From contig CAZRIV010000013.1 in assembly GCA_964600235.1 (NCBI GenBank), forward strand, positions 1-64,000: a DNA stretch of 64,000 bases, given 5' to 3'. Under the pieces are notes generated by a model, which searched no databases, was not told the DNA's origin, and saw only the letters and a program-made list of their open reading frames with translations. The translations under genes were made by a program, and so were the position numbers. Of this stretch, positions 33,728-43,174 are shown piece by piece; the first letter of the stretch is position 1; every line of letters starts with the position of its first letter. Origin of the DNA: MWEI01 sp964600235 (GTDB lineage: Bacteria; Desulfobacterota; Desulfomonilia; UBA1062).

Positions 33728-34390
33728 ATGAAGAATAGACTGATTGTCATGGTATGCCTGTTGGTGTTCAGCTCGTTGCCCATCAGTGCAGCCCTCATAA
33801 CGCCTGTTGAGTGGACGTATTATATTGATGGGGTAGTTTCGGACTCTCTCTTAAACGACCCGTCTCCCGTTACCGGGACATTGACCGATTGCCTGGGCAC
33901 ACTGACATGGTCAACGAGTGCCGCAGGCAGCCATAATTTCATAGCATTTTTTGATTACGAGATAGATGAAGAGATTAACCATATCATCAACGAGACAGGG
34001 TGGAGCCATGGCAACCTGAGCACAGGACAGTCATGGGAGATCGATGAACCGGGTTACGCCTTTGGAGACATCTACACCAATGTCCTTTCAGGCTCGCTCG
34101 ACAATACAAACGGCCTCGAAGGCCTGACCTCTGATGCCTCTGTTGCCCTGGGCTGGAGTTTTTCCCTGAATGAACTTCAGACGGCACTTATTGCACTGAT
34201 GATAACCGATATAGCCCCCACATCCGGCTTTTATCTCCAGCAGTACGACCCTGACAGCCACAGCTCGGTTTACTTTTCAAGCACCCTTACCATCAGTGAG
34301 CCAAGTGCTTCACCGGTGCCTGAGCCAGGCACAATGCTGCTTTTAGGATGCGGCATCATAGGGCTGTCAAGATTCGGCCGGCGTCTTTGA
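33728..34390 (+). CDS. PEP-CTERM sorting-signal protein
   Basis: 220 residues. An N-terminal signal peptide (about 1-22) and a C-terminal PEP-CTERM tail are both present: VPEPGTMLLLGCGIIGL followed by a basic RFGRRL end. Such proteins are exported, then processed by an exosortase and linked to exopolysaccharide or the cell surface. The middle is a beta-rich domain with no family I recognise. AGGAGG precedes the start by 10 nt. No exosortase gene lies in this window, so the sorting machinery must be encoded elsewhere. Confidence 0.88.
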   Translation: MKNRLIVMVCLLVFSSLPISAALITPVEWTYYIDGVVSDSLLNDPSPVTGTLTDCLGTLTWSTSAAGSHNFIAFFDYEIDEEINHIINETGWSHGNLSTGQSWEIDEPGYAFGDIYTNVLSGSLDNTNGLEGLTSDASVALGWSFSLNELQTALIALMITDIAPTSGFYLQQYDPDSHSSVYFSSTLTISEPSASPVPEPGTMLLLGCGIIGLSRFGRRL

Positions 34391-34395
34391 ACATC

Positions 34396-34412
34396 GCATG
34401 CGGTCCGCATGC
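34396..34412. terminator. Hairpin between convergent genes
   Basis: GCATGCGG and CCGCATGC separated by one base, just after the PEP-CTERM stop and facing the end of the LOG gene. It could act as a terminator for either side, although no T tract follows. Confidence 0.35.
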
Positions 34413-34478
34413 CTAGTCTGCATATGAATATCATCATGCCGCAACACTGCATCCGTGCTTGTGGGAAATGAACCAACC

Positions 34479-35510
34479 TCAAAAATCATTGATCGCATCG
34501 ATGAGATCCCTGAGCCTGCCGAAATACCTGCGGTTGAAGTCCACCACAAGCCGCGGCAGGTCGGTAAGATCCGCATCTTCCATCTCATCCTCCAGTGCAC
34601 CGGATGCCGCGATGCTTCCCCCGGGCAGGAGGATGTCATGGAACCGGTCCGACAGCCTGGCAATGTCATCGTCCTTGAGCTGCGAGGTGAGCCTGATCAC
34701 CAGCTTGCCGTGCACATACCGGATGCTGTGGTAGCGGGAATAGAAATGATGGATCTTCTCCACCGCATCGTCCACTGAACACACCCTCTCGAAGAGCGCG
34801 AAGTCTGATTCATGGATATAGCCGCGTCCCAGCAGCTCCTTCTCGAAGAGATCGACCATGTGGGACCAGTATGAGGACCCGGGGCTTTCCACGAGCACCA
34901 GCGGCATGGGATTGCGTTTGCCGGTCTGCAGCAGGGTGAGGGTTTCCATGGCCTCGTCGAGGGTGCCGAAACCGCCCGGGAAGAGCGCCACGGCGTCGGC
35001 CTCCTTCAGGAAGGCGACCTTGCGGTTGAAAAAATACTTGTACGTGATGACACGCGGGTTACCCTCGAGCACGGCATTCGGCTTTTGCTCGAAAGGCAGG
35101 CGGATGTTCACGCCGAAGGAATGCTCGGAGCCGGCCCCCTCGTTGGCGGCCTGCATGATGCCGTCCCCCCCGCCGGTGATGACCATGTACCCTTTCTCGG
35201 CAAGCTTTTTTCCGAAGAGCCTTGCCATCTCGTACAGCGGGTCGTCCGGCAGGGTGCGCGCCGAGCCGAAGACCGTGACCTTGCGGACATCCTGGTAGGG
35301 GCCGAAGACCTTGGACGTGAACCGCATCTCCTTGAGGGTCGTGTTCATGAGTTTGAGGTCTGCGCTCCTGTCGTCCTCCTGCCCGGCCTTGAGCGAGGCG
35401 ATGATCATCTCGCGGATGTATTTCGGCCGCTGGATGCCCCCGGCGGTCTCGATCAGCTGTTTTATTATCTCGTCTATGGGGCCGTTATCCCTGTCGAAAT
35501 GCATTTTCAT
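34479..35510 (-). CDS. LOG-family Rossmann-fold protein
   Basis: 343 residues. The LOG nucleotide-binding core is clear: VTVFGSART, then VITGGGDGIMQAANEGA, and the catalytic PGGFGTLDE near residue 176-184. LOG enzymes are phosphoribohydrolases that release the base from nucleoside monophosphates (cytokinin-activating type in plants and bacteria). The bacterial substrate is usually unknown. An N-terminal helical extension of about 75 residues and a C-terminal extension of about 90 residues make it longer than the minimal 190-residue LOG. Its start overlaps the small upstream frame by 4 nt. Confidence 0.87.
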   Translation of the reverse strand: MKMHFDRDNGPIDEIIKQLIETAGGIQRPKYIREMIIASLKAGQEDDRSADLKLMNTTLKEMRFTSKVFGPYQDVRKVTVFGSARTLPDDPLYEMARLFGKKLAEKGYMVITGGGDGIMQAANEGAGSEHSFGVNIRLPFEQKPNAVLEGNPRVITYKYFFNRKVAFLKEADAVALFPGGFGTLDEAMETLTLLQTGKRNPMPLVLVESPGSSYWSHMVDLFEKELLGRGYIHESDFALFERVCSVDDAVEKIHHFYSRYHSIRYVHGKLVIRLTSQLKDDDIARLSDRFHDILLPGGSIAASGALEDEMEDADLTDLPRLVVDFNRRYFGRLRDLIDAINDF

Positions 35511-35719
35511 ACGTGGTCTCCGTTTTTCCCGTACTTACCTGCCGGAACGGCCGTTATACACAGTAAACCTTGTATTGTCCATTTTCGGCGGCAGGATAAC
35601 ATGACAGGGTCGAGTTCGGTCTTGAAAAACCGCGCAAGCTCCCCGGTATATCCCTGACCCCGGGTGTGCAGGAATACAGGGAGCCGCTCCCTGTTGATGA
35701 GGTCAATCCACCATATCAT
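35507..35719 (-). CDS. Possible 70-residue protein in the PilZ-LOG operon
   Basis: Open frame starting 26 nt after the PilZ gene and ending in an ATGA overlap with the LOG start. The product (WWIDLINRERLPVFLHTRGQG and further) has no membrane segment and matches nothing I know. Tight packing on both sides supports it, but I see no clear ribosome-binding site, so it may be untranslated spacer. Confidence 0.42.
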   Translation of the reverse strand: MIWWIDLINRERLPVFLHTRGQGYTGELARFFKTELDPVMLSCRRKWTIQGLLCITAVPAGKYGKNGDHV

Positions 35720-35744
35720 GCTATGGAGATAAGAGCCTTCCCCC

Positions 35745-37850
35745 TCACTCCCCCCTGATAAAGCTGCTCACGACACCCTTGAGATACCGGGCGGGATTCA
35801 TCCGGGCCATGTCCTTGATGACATCCATGTTGGCTCCCAGGTAGCGGGTGTCCAGCACCCATATGACATGGCGCTTCTTGTACGGGATACCCGCCCTGTC
35901 CATGTACTCGCATGGGAAGACCTGCACGGGGACCGTCTTCATGTCGTAATCGCTACCGCACCCGCAGATGGCCGCATGCAGCACATACCAGGGCACCGAG
36001 CTGTCCCGGGGCACGATCACCTTGATGCTGTTGATGAAATCGGAAAGGTTGACGCCCCGCTCGCTCCGGTCCGCCACGAAGTATGCCTGGGGTTCGTCGT
36101 AATGGAACAGGGTATAGGTGCCGCACACCCTGCCGAGCCCATACTTTTTATACGTGTCCTCGATGGAATCCTTGTTGCGTTTTTGCGGATCGAGACACAG
36201 GGCGTCCACCAGGATGCCATCGGAGAGTTTCCCGTATGCGTCGCCGAGCTTGCCCATGTCCCTGGGAGTGCTTTCTCTCAGAGTCCAGCCCCTGGGCAGG
36301 TCGGGGACCGACTGGGCCAGGTCCATGCTCAGATATGCAAAAGTGTCCATACAGAGGTGCTTCGGGTTGTTCACCGCTTTATGGGCGCTAGAAAAGAAAT
36401 TGTTGGGGAACCGGTTTTCAGGCGGCAGGTAGATGATGAGATAATCCATGCCCACTGACGGCATCCTCGTGATGCTGTCGAGATAGTTGAGTATCTGCTT
36501 CAGCACATAGTGGCCGGTAATCTTCAGGCCCATGTCCTTGGTGGCGAGGTGGTTGACCAGCCACGAGCGTTCATAGGCCTTGATCAGGGAAACATGGCCG
36601 TAGATCACGCCGTTGCGCTCATAGGTGAGGTTGGCGAATATGTCGGGGCACTGGTGGTAGAGTTTCTGATAGGTCTCCTTGAAATCGTCCTTATGCCGGG
36701 CGATGCCCGTGTATCTCTCCGGGTATATGAACCCCGACTCGAAAAAGAAATTCCACAGGGATGCCATGTCCATGTCGTAGGACACCCGCGCACAGGGGTC
36801 GTCGGCCCTCGATATGACGTTGAACAGCCGGTTGTAGGAGGCGACATCGATATCCGTGATGAGAAACCCGTACCGGATGCAGTTCTTTTTCTTCTTTTCC
36901 CCGTATACGACCTTGACCGGGCACTTCAGAGACAGGCCTCCGGCGAACTCTATTGATGCTTCTTCAATGATCATGCCGGGCATGATAAGCGACGAGTCCG
37001 CTTCCACCATCACAGAGAAGCCCGATGAGTTGATGTCCATGATGCCGTAGGAGACCCTCTTCCCGGTGAGGGGGTGCGTGAATTTCACTTCGGGGCTGGG
37101 AACGAGGTTCAGGCGCGGGTTGCGGTTCTTCCGCTCGCCGTTTCTTTTCTGCGGGACATTCATGGGGGCAAGGACAATGGTCCTGCCCTGGTTCTCGGTG
37201 CGGATGAGCCTGGACATGCCCGAAAACAACAGCCTGCCGTCGCGCATGAGGTCCACCCCGATGTCATCTGAGGAATCCCGGGGCTGTGAATCCGCCCACG
37301 GGATGCCTCTCAGTTCGATCCGCAGCCCTGTTGGATTGAACTCGTACAGGGCCCCGGCATATTCCATGTCATCATACGTGACGCGGGCCTGCACGTTCCG
37401 GCACAGGTGTCTTCTGGCCTGACGGGACTGATAGATGACACCGGTCTTGCCGAGCCTGACGGCCAGGAGGCGGGATGTTACGAGCACCGGGTCCGCATGC
37501 ATCATGATCACGGACTTCCCGTTGTCCACAAAGAGGCCCTTGAAAACAAAGTCCTCAAAGCCGTGGATGGACCCTTCCGGCAGCGAGAAGGTCACCTCGC
37601 TCCCGGTGCACGGCCCGGGCACCACCTTGAAGAGAAATTCCTCTTTTGTATGCGTCAGGATCATGTGCGCAAAGATCTGGTCGTCCACGAAGTTCCTGAA
37701 GTTCATTGCATTGATAAATTGCTTCTGATTGATGCTGGATGAGAAAAACGGGGAACGCTTCATGTCCGAGCGCCTGAAAGGGATGAGGTAAGGGTTGTCG
37801 AATAAGGAATCTTCCCGGAGTTCTTTCACGTCATGAACATCACTGCCCAT
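35745..37850 (-). CDS. PilZ-domain protein with acetyltransferase-like C-terminus
   Basis: 701 residues. The middle contains PilZ-type elements: RRHLCRNVQARVTYDD with EFNPTGLRIEL, and a clearer second one, KNRNPRLNLV with MDINSSGFSVMV, matching the R-xxx-R and D-x-S-x-x-G pattern for cyclic di-GMP binding. The N-terminal 140 residues resemble a YcgR-like beta domain. The C-terminal half (about 360-700) has blocks such as GVIYGHVSLIKAYERSWLVNHLA that suggest a GNAT-like fold, although the acetyl-CoA loop is not obvious. It may be a cyclic di-GMP-regulated effector. A deleted paralogue fragment lies at 23430-23797. Confidence 0.72.
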   Translation of the reverse strand: MGSDVHDVKELREDSLFDNPYLIPFRRSDMKRSPFFSSSINQKQFINAMNFRNFVDDQIFAHMILTHTKEEFLFKVVPGPCTGSEVTFSLPEGSIHGFEDFVFKGLFVDNGKSVIMMHADPVLVTSRLLAVRLGKTGVIYQSRQARRHLCRNVQARVTYDDMEYAGALYEFNPTGLRIELRGIPWADSQPRDSSDDIGVDLMRDGRLLFSGMSRLIRTENQGRTIVLAPMNVPQKRNGERKNRNPRLNLVPSPEVKFTHPLTGKRVSYGIMDINSSGFSVMVEADSSLIMPGMIIEEASIEFAGGLSLKCPVKVVYGEKKKKNCIRYGFLITDIDVASYNRLFNVISRADDPCARVSYDMDMASLWNFFFESGFIYPERYTGIARHKDDFKETYQKLYHQCPDIFANLTYERNGVIYGHVSLIKAYERSWLVNHLATKDMGLKITGHYVLKQILNYLDSITRMPSVGMDYLIIYLPPENRFPNNFFSSAHKAVNNPKHLCMDTFAYLSMDLAQSVPDLPRGWTLRESTPRDMGKLGDAYGKLSDGILVDALCLDPQKRNKDSIEDTYKKYGLGRVCGTYTLFHYDEPQAYFVADRSERGVNLSDFINSIKVIVPRDSSVPWYVLHAAICGCGSDYDMKTVPVQVFPCEYMDRAGIPYKKRHVIWVLDTRYLGANMDVIKDMARMNPARYLKGVVSSFIRGE

Positions 37851-38130
37851 TGTATGCCCCCCCTTCTGGTGAATGATATGGTATCTAAATGATTCAACCC
37901 CCTGGTGCGGATATTTAAGGAATACTTATTACGATCATACATGGATTCTTTATCAACACAAGAGTCTTTTTATGTTCCGGACAGGGCTTATCGGGGGGAT
38001 TTCATTCTTCGGGTTTTTCTATTGAAGACCGGCCCTTGAACTGGTTAATCCGGGCAAGGATTCACGGCTTGTCAGCAGAATTTCTCCTTCACCGCCCCGG
38101 GACGCGAACGGGACCGGAACCATGCCCGCC

Positions 38131-40038
38131 CTACCAGCCGCCTCCGCCACCGCCGCCGCCTCCTCCGCCGGATGAACCGCCGCCGCCACCGCCGGAACTC
38201 GAACCCGGAGGGGAAGACGACGAGGAGATGCTCGATGACATGGCACCCAGGCTCGATGCCAGCCCGGCCGCGCCCGTGGCGGTGAATACGCCTCCCGCGT
38301 ACCAGGCGGGCGAATAACCTCTCTCGCGGCGGGCCCGCGCCAGGACGCCGGTGAACTGCTCGCACCATGACTGCTCCACGTCGAGCGCCAGGGCATAGGG
38401 GAGGAACTTCTCAAAGACCTCCGGGGTCTTCTCGGGCGGGTTCAGCTCGTTGAGCCGGTCTTTTTCCGCCACGCAGAGGTACAGCTTCAAACCCTCTATC
38501 TGGTCCATGATCCTGCGGCCCCTGATGGTCGGCGCCTTCATGAGGTGGTAGAAGAGGATGTTGAGCGCCACGATGATGAAGATGGCCAAGACCGCCAGGG
38601 GAGATGTGGCCGTGGAAAAGGCCCAGATGCCGAAGCCCTCGAACCCGACGAACGGCAGGCTGAACGCCGTGATGAAAAGGGCCGACCCGTAGCCCGTTAT
38701 CTTCGTTCCATGGCTCGTTATGGCCGTTCGCCATGCCTTGAAGGACTGGTACACGAGCATGGCGCATCCGGCGGTCCAGCCCGAGAGCCACAGGGTCATG
38801 AACCCGGCCACGGGCCGGTTCCTGCCCAGCAGCACGATGGCCGCCAGCGCCAGGGCGGATATGACCAGGCCGGGGACAAGGGTGCTCGAATTGGCGAGGA
38901 AATAGATCTTCTCATATTCCACGGCCAGGCTCCGGCCCAGGTCTTTGATGGCCTGCTTGATCGCCGCGTGGTTTTCCGTCTTGACGGCGATGGAGGTACC
39001 TCCCCTGAAGAGACTCTGGACGATGCGTTTTTCCCCGCCGGAAAGCGCGTCCTCGCCTGTGCCCTTCCTTGTGAACGTATAGTCGCCCTGCGCGTCCTCT
39101 TCAATGGTGATGTGGCCCTTGACCGCCATGTTCACGACTGCCGCGGCGAACGCCTTGTCATCATAGCCCATGCGCATGACATAGCGCACGGCCTCGGGGG
39201 AAAAGCCCTTGGGCGCTTCGAACTGCGGGATGATCACTCCCTTTTCCGGGTCTTTACCCACCCGGAGCCAGACGATAAGGTAGTAGGCGAGCAGCACCAG
39301 GATGCCTGCCGCCCCGGCGGCCGCGCTGCTGTTGTCCTGGAGGAAGAGCCCGGCCTTTTCTGTTCCGGTGGGCTCTTTCACGAACCCCTTGGGCCACATG
39401 ACCACGATGGTCAGGCCTTCTCCGGGACTCAGCGCCCTGGTCGTGCTTATGACGGTGAGGCCCCTGTCGTCCCTGCCGACCGTGAAATCCGAGCCCTTTT
39501 CACCCTTGAGTCCGGTGTATGCCCCGCTCGAGGTCGCTGCGGCACCCGGGGGGAGCTCCACCGTGGCGCGCGCCTTTTCTATGGCGAACTCCCATGCGTT
39601 GCCGGTCACGTTCCAGTACAGCTCGTCGTGCTTCTCGAAGAAGCCCAGCTGCCTCTCGGTGTGGTAGCTCAACGTATAGGTGTATTCACCGGGACTCAGG
39701 AGGACATCCTCGCTGCCGATGTACACCCGCACCCCGTTTTGGCTGTCCTGTCTCCACCATGGCTCCGGCTCGCCGTCCTTCAGGACGCCTTTCACCTCGA
39801 ATGCCACCCTCACCGTGTTGCCGTACCCATCCTTGTACCGGGTGGGGAAGTCGCGGTAGATCCCATGCCTGATCATGCCGCCTTCGCAGACGACCCTGAT
39901 GGTCTCGGTCACGTCCATATCCCCGGCCGGTTTTACCCGGATGAAGGAGTCATAGCTCAGGATCCGCTCTTTCCCCTGGGCGAACGCCGGCAGGGAAAAC
40001 AGGAAGAGGATTACAAGGATGAGGGAGGTCCGCTTCAC
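38131..40038 (-). CDS. DUF2207 membrane protein with Gly-rich tail
   Basis: 635 residues. A signal peptide (about 1-20) leads to a DUF2207 beta-domain (ILSYDSFIRVKPAGDMDVTETIRV, then HGIYRDFPTRYKD). A transmembrane segment near 240 is followed by a cytoplasmic region, more membrane segments (about 385-490), and a C-terminal Gly/Ser-rich tail ending in W. DUF2207 proteins are usually found beside LemA, as here: the upstream LemA gene overlaps by 4 nt. The pair is membrane-associated; its biochemical role is not established. Confidence 0.86.
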   Translation of the reverse strand: MKRTSLILVILFLFSLPAFAQGKERILSYDSFIRVKPAGDMDVTETIRVVCEGGMIRHGIYRDFPTRYKDGYGNTVRVAFEVKGVLKDGEPEPWWRQDSQNGVRVYIGSEDVLLSPGEYTYTLSYHTERQLGFFEKHDELYWNVTGNAWEFAIEKARATVELPPGAAATSSGAYTGLKGEKGSDFTVGRDDRGLTVISTTRALSPGEGLTIVVMWPKGFVKEPTGTEKAGLFLQDNSSAAAGAAGILVLLAYYLIVWLRVGKDPEKGVIIPQFEAPKGFSPEAVRYVMRMGYDDKAFAAAVVNMAVKGHITIEEDAQGDYTFTRKGTGEDALSGGEKRIVQSLFRGGTSIAVKTENHAAIKQAIKDLGRSLAVEYEKIYFLANSSTLVPGLVISALALAAIVLLGRNRPVAGFMTLWLSGWTAGCAMLVYQSFKAWRTAITSHGTKITGYGSALFITAFSLPFVGFEGFGIWAFSTATSPLAVLAIFIIVALNILFYHLMKAPTIRGRRIMDQIEGLKLYLCVAEKDRLNELNPPEKTPEVFEKFLPYALALDVEQSWCEQFTGVLARARRERGYSPAWYAGGVFTATGAAGLASSLGAMSSSISSSSSPPGSSSGGGGGGSSGGGGGGGGGGGW

Positions 40039-40598
40039 CCCTGACCTGCCAGGTGGACCTGCGGGGCCTTGCGGTCGGCCTCGTCGTCAATGGCGAAAAA
40101 TTCCGCCTGGGTGAAGGTGAAGAGCCCTGCCACGATATTGCTCGGAAAGGACTCCACGGCTATGTTGAGATTGCGCACCGTGCCGTTGTAGTACCGCCTG
40201 GCCATCTGGATCTGGTCCTCGATCCCGGTGAGCTCTTTGTGGAGCTCGCCGAAGTTGTGGCTGGCCTTGAGGTCGGGATAGGCCTCAGCTACGGCCAGGA
40301 GATTGCCCAGGCTCCGCGACAGGGCGGTCTCGATGGCGCCCTTCTCGCCGATCCTCTCGGCCAGGAGGCTCCTGGATCTCAGCTCGGCGACCTCTGAGAG
40401 AAGCCCCCGCTCATGGCCCATGTAGCCCTTGACGGTCTCGACCAGGGCCGGTATCAGGGTGGCGCGCCTCTTGAGCTGCACGTCTATCCCGCTCCAGCCC
40501 TCCCTGACCATGTTCCTCATCCTGACGAGCCTGTTGTAGGTCAGGGCCGCCCACGCGACGACCACCAAGACGATCACGCCCGCCACATACATGCCCAT
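40035..40598 (-). CDS. lemA: LemA-family membrane protein
   Basis: 187 residues from the ATG behind GGAGG; a longer upstream frame is unlikely. A single N-terminal membrane helix (about 3-22) is followed by YNRLVRMRNMVREGWSGIDVQLKRRATLIPALVETVKGYM and a coiled helical bundle, which is the LemA signature. LemA proteins sit in the inner membrane with the bundle facing one side; the function is not well defined. Its overlap with the DUF2207 gene shows an operon. Confidence 0.92.
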   Translation of the reverse strand: MGMYVAGVIVLVVVAWAALTYNRLVRMRNMVREGWSGIDVQLKRRATLIPALVETVKGYMGHERGLLSEVAELRSRSLLAERIGEKGAIETALSRSLGNLLAVAEAYPDLKASHNFGELHKELTGIEDQIQMARRYYNGTVRNLNIAVESFPSNIVAGLFTFTQAEFFAIDDEADRKAPQVHLAGQG

Positions 40599-40852
40599 AG
40601 CCACCTCCGCACTTTCCCCCGGGCCTGTTGGGATCGGATAGAGGGAGAAGCCCGGCGCAAGGCTGCCGGTAAAGGCGATGAAGGACCGCTCCATCCTCCG
40701 GTCGATATCATGAGCGGTGCCGCCACATACCGGCCAGCCCCGTCTCACGCCCCGTCTCACGGCAACAACCGCTGCTCTGCCGTCCTTATTACATGCTCTG
40801 CACTGATAATTGAAATACTTTTTATCCGTGTGACAGCAGTGGTCCTATGCGA

Positions 40853-42016
40853 TCAGCTCGTCCTGAGCGCCTCCACGATGTTCATGCGCGAGGCGCGCAG
40901 CGCCGGCAGCGTGCCGCCCAGCAGGCCCATGGCAAGGGAAAATCCGAGTGACTGGATAATGATGGAGGGTGTCAGCGCAAACTTGAAGGCAAGCTCGGAG
41001 AAGGTCTGGAAGTTCACCGTGGAGATGGTGATGAGCTGCATGAACGAGGCAAAGACGAGTCCCGTGCACCCGCCGATGATGCCTAAGAAGAGCGATTCCA
41101 TGATGAAGCTCAGGAGGATGGCCCTCCTCTGGAAACCCAGGGCTCTGAGCGTCCCGATCTCGCCGGTGCGGTTGGCAACGGCGGCATACATGGTGATCAT
41201 GGCCCCGATGATGGCGCCCAGGGAGAAGATCACGGTGAGCGAGAAGCCCATGATCCGAAGGAACTTGGCCATCATCTCGGACTGGTCGAGGTAGAAGACG
41301 GTCTCGCGCTTGGCCGTCAGGGTCAGCCGGGGGTCGCTTTCGATGGATGATTTCAGGGCATCGAACTTCGAGGCATCCCTGAGCTTGAAGATGATGGACG
41401 AATACACGGGCCTGCGGAACGCCTGCATGACCTGGTCCGCGTCGGCCCAGATCTCGGAGGAAAAGGCCGTGTTGCCCGCATCCATGACACCCACGATCCG
41501 CCAGTTCCGCAGGCCGCAGCACAGCGTGTCACCCATGTCGAGCCCCTTGAACCGCTTGAGGAGGCTCGTCCCGACAACCATCTCGGACAGGCCGAATCGC
41601 GGCATGCGGCCCTGGACGAGCCTTATCTGGGGCCTGAGCCCGAGCGAATGCACCCCCACGCCCCGGATGGTGACGTTCGAAGATCCGCCCAGCTTCTTGG
41701 GCAGCGTGATGAGGATCACCACCTCCCTGGCGAGAACGGGGTCGCCCCTGCCGTATGAGGCGATATTCGAAAACGTCTGGACCACCGAGGCCTGGCTCCT
41801 GTCTATGCCGCTGTCCACCTCGCTGGTGGACCCTTTGCGCAGCACCACTGCGTTGTCGTACGATCCCGTGGCCACCAGGGTCTTCTGCAGGCCTTCGGCC
41901 AGCATGAGGATGGCGGCGAAGACGAAGACCACCAGGGCCATGCCCGAAGCGGTCAGGAAGGTGGTGAGCCGCCTGGTCCAGAGATTCCGGAAGCTGTAGG
42001 ACAGGGGAACGGCCAT
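40853..42016 (-). CDS. MacB/FtsX-type ABC transporter permease 2
   Basis: 387 residues with four transmembrane segments in the FtsX order: one at about 18-42, a large periplasmic domain, then three in the last 130 residues (near 265, 320 and 355). The N-terminus RNLWTRRLTTFLTASGMALVV and the motif IGTLRALGFQRRAIL near the end of the second segment are typical for MacB-like permeases. It starts immediately after the stop of permease 1, without overlap. With the ATPase and adaptor it would form an exporter or lipoprotein-handling complex. Confidence 0.88.
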   Translation of the reverse strand: MAVPLSYSFRNLWTRRLTTFLTASGMALVVFVFAAILMLAEGLQKTLVATGSYDNAVVLRKGSTSEVDSGIDRSQASVVQTFSNIASYGRGDPVLAREVVILITLPKKLGGSSNVTIRGVGVHSLGLRPQIRLVQGRMPRFGLSEMVVGTSLLKRFKGLDMGDTLCCGLRNWRIVGVMDAGNTAFSSEIWADADQVMQAFRRPVYSSIIFKLRDASKFDALKSSIESDPRLTLTAKRETVFYLDQSEMMAKFLRIMGFSLTVIFSLGAIIGAMITMYAAVANRTGEIGTLRALGFQRRAILLSFIMESLFLGIIGGCTGLVFASFMQLITISTVNFQTFSELAFKFALTPSIIIQSLGFSLAMGLLGGTLPALRASRMNIVEALRTS

Positions 42017-43174
42017 CTAGCCAATCCTCCTCAGTCCGTCCGCGATGCGGATCCGGATCGCCTGCCTGATGGGGATGAGCGCAGCCACCAGGGCCACCAG
42101 GGCGGATGCCCCCAGGTCGAGCCAGATGGTTTTCGGCTCCACAAAAAAGATGGGGAAGTAGGCGGCAAGCTCGGTGGCGAAAAACCTCACCACGGGAAAG
42201 GTCAGGGCAATGCCCAGGAGGCACCCTGCCAGGGTGATCACATATGCTTCCCCTAAGATGATAGTGCCTATCTTCCACCCGGAATAGCCGAGCGTCTTGA
42301 GCACCGCATACTCACCGATGCGCTCGCGCGTGGTCATGGCCATGGTGTTTGCCACCACGGCCAGGATGATCACGATCACCAGAAGCGAGACCACGCGGAT
42401 CACCATGACGATGGCTTCGGTCATGGAGATGAACCCCATGACAAAGGCCCTCTCGCTCTCTGTCAGGGTCTCGGCCTGGGAGTTCCTGAACATGCCGTCG
42501 ATCTCGCGGGCCACCTCTGCGGAGAGGTGCGGGTCGACGACGCCGATCACATAGAACCCCACCTGGTCGGCCATGGAGGGGTAGGCCTTCTTCACGCCCT
42601 CGTTGAGATAGTCCCAGTTGAACATGAACATGGTCTCGTCCACGGTCTTCGTCTTGCCCTCGTATATGGCCCTGAGCACGAACTCCCAGTCACCGGGGTA
42701 GATGGTTCCCTTGAGTGTCACGGTGTCGCCGATGCGCCAGCCGAAGCGTTTCACCAGCTTCCTGCCCGCTACGAAGCCCCGCCTGTCCCGGAGGAAGTCC
42801 GCCATCTGCTTCTCGGGCACCGAGATCTCGGGGTAGAGCCCCAGGTAGCTCCTGGGCTCCACGGCAAAGCTGGCGAAGAAGTTCTTCTCGCTGATGTAGA
42901 TGCCGCCGAACCAGCTGCCGTATGATACGGCGCGGACGCCTGCGGTGTGCCGGATCTTGTCGTAATAGGAGATGGGCAGCGGGAAGATCAGCGACACGGA
43001 GTTACGGGTGACGAGCCGGGAGGCCGACGACGCGTCGACGCCCGAGTACCACGCCGTGAGCAGGGTGCGCAGCAGGCCGAAGGCCAGGATGGCGATGCCC
43101 ATGGCGAGGATGGTAAGCCAGGTCCTTACCTTGCGCCTGAAGGCGTTCTTCATGATCATCTTGAGCAGGATCAT
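42017..43174 (-). CDS. MacB/FtsX-type ABC transporter permease 1
   Basis: 385 residues starting at the ATG that overlaps the ATPase stop (ATGA). The same four-segment FtsX topology: NAFRRKVRTWLTILAMGIAI at the N-terminus, a periplasmic domain, then EYAVLKTLGYSGWKIG between the last segments. It is a diverged paralogue of permease 2, so the transporter is probably a heterodimer rather than the MacB homodimer, in which ATPase and permease are fused. Confidence 0.88.
   Translation of the reverse strand: MILLKMIMKNAFRRKVRTWLTILAMGIAILAFGLLRTLLTAWYSGVDASSASRLVTRNSVSLIFPLPISYYDKIRHTAGVRAVSYGSWFGGIYISEKNFFASFAVEPRSYLGLYPEISVPEKQMADFLRDRRGFVAGRKLVKRFGWRIGDTVTLKGTIYPGDWEFVLRAIYEGKTKTVDETMFMFNWDYLNEGVKKAYPSMADQVGFYVIGVVDPHLSAEVAREIDGMFRNSQAETLTESERAFVMGFISMTEAIVMVIRVVSLLVIVIILAVVANTMAMTTRERIGEYAVLKTLGYSGWKIGTIILGEAYVITLAGCLLGIALTFPVVRFFATELAAYFPIFFVEPKTIWLDLGASALVALVAALIPIRQAIRIRIADGLRRIG

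Noticed and set aside
38545..40044. 499-codon plus-strand frame opposite the DUF2207 gene
   Set aside because: Antisense shadow of a clear DUF2207 gene; biased composition and no recognisable motif.
40725..40765. Two CCCCGTCTCACG words in the LemA upstream region
   Set aside because: Short, adjacent and probably slippage; no sign of regulatory function.
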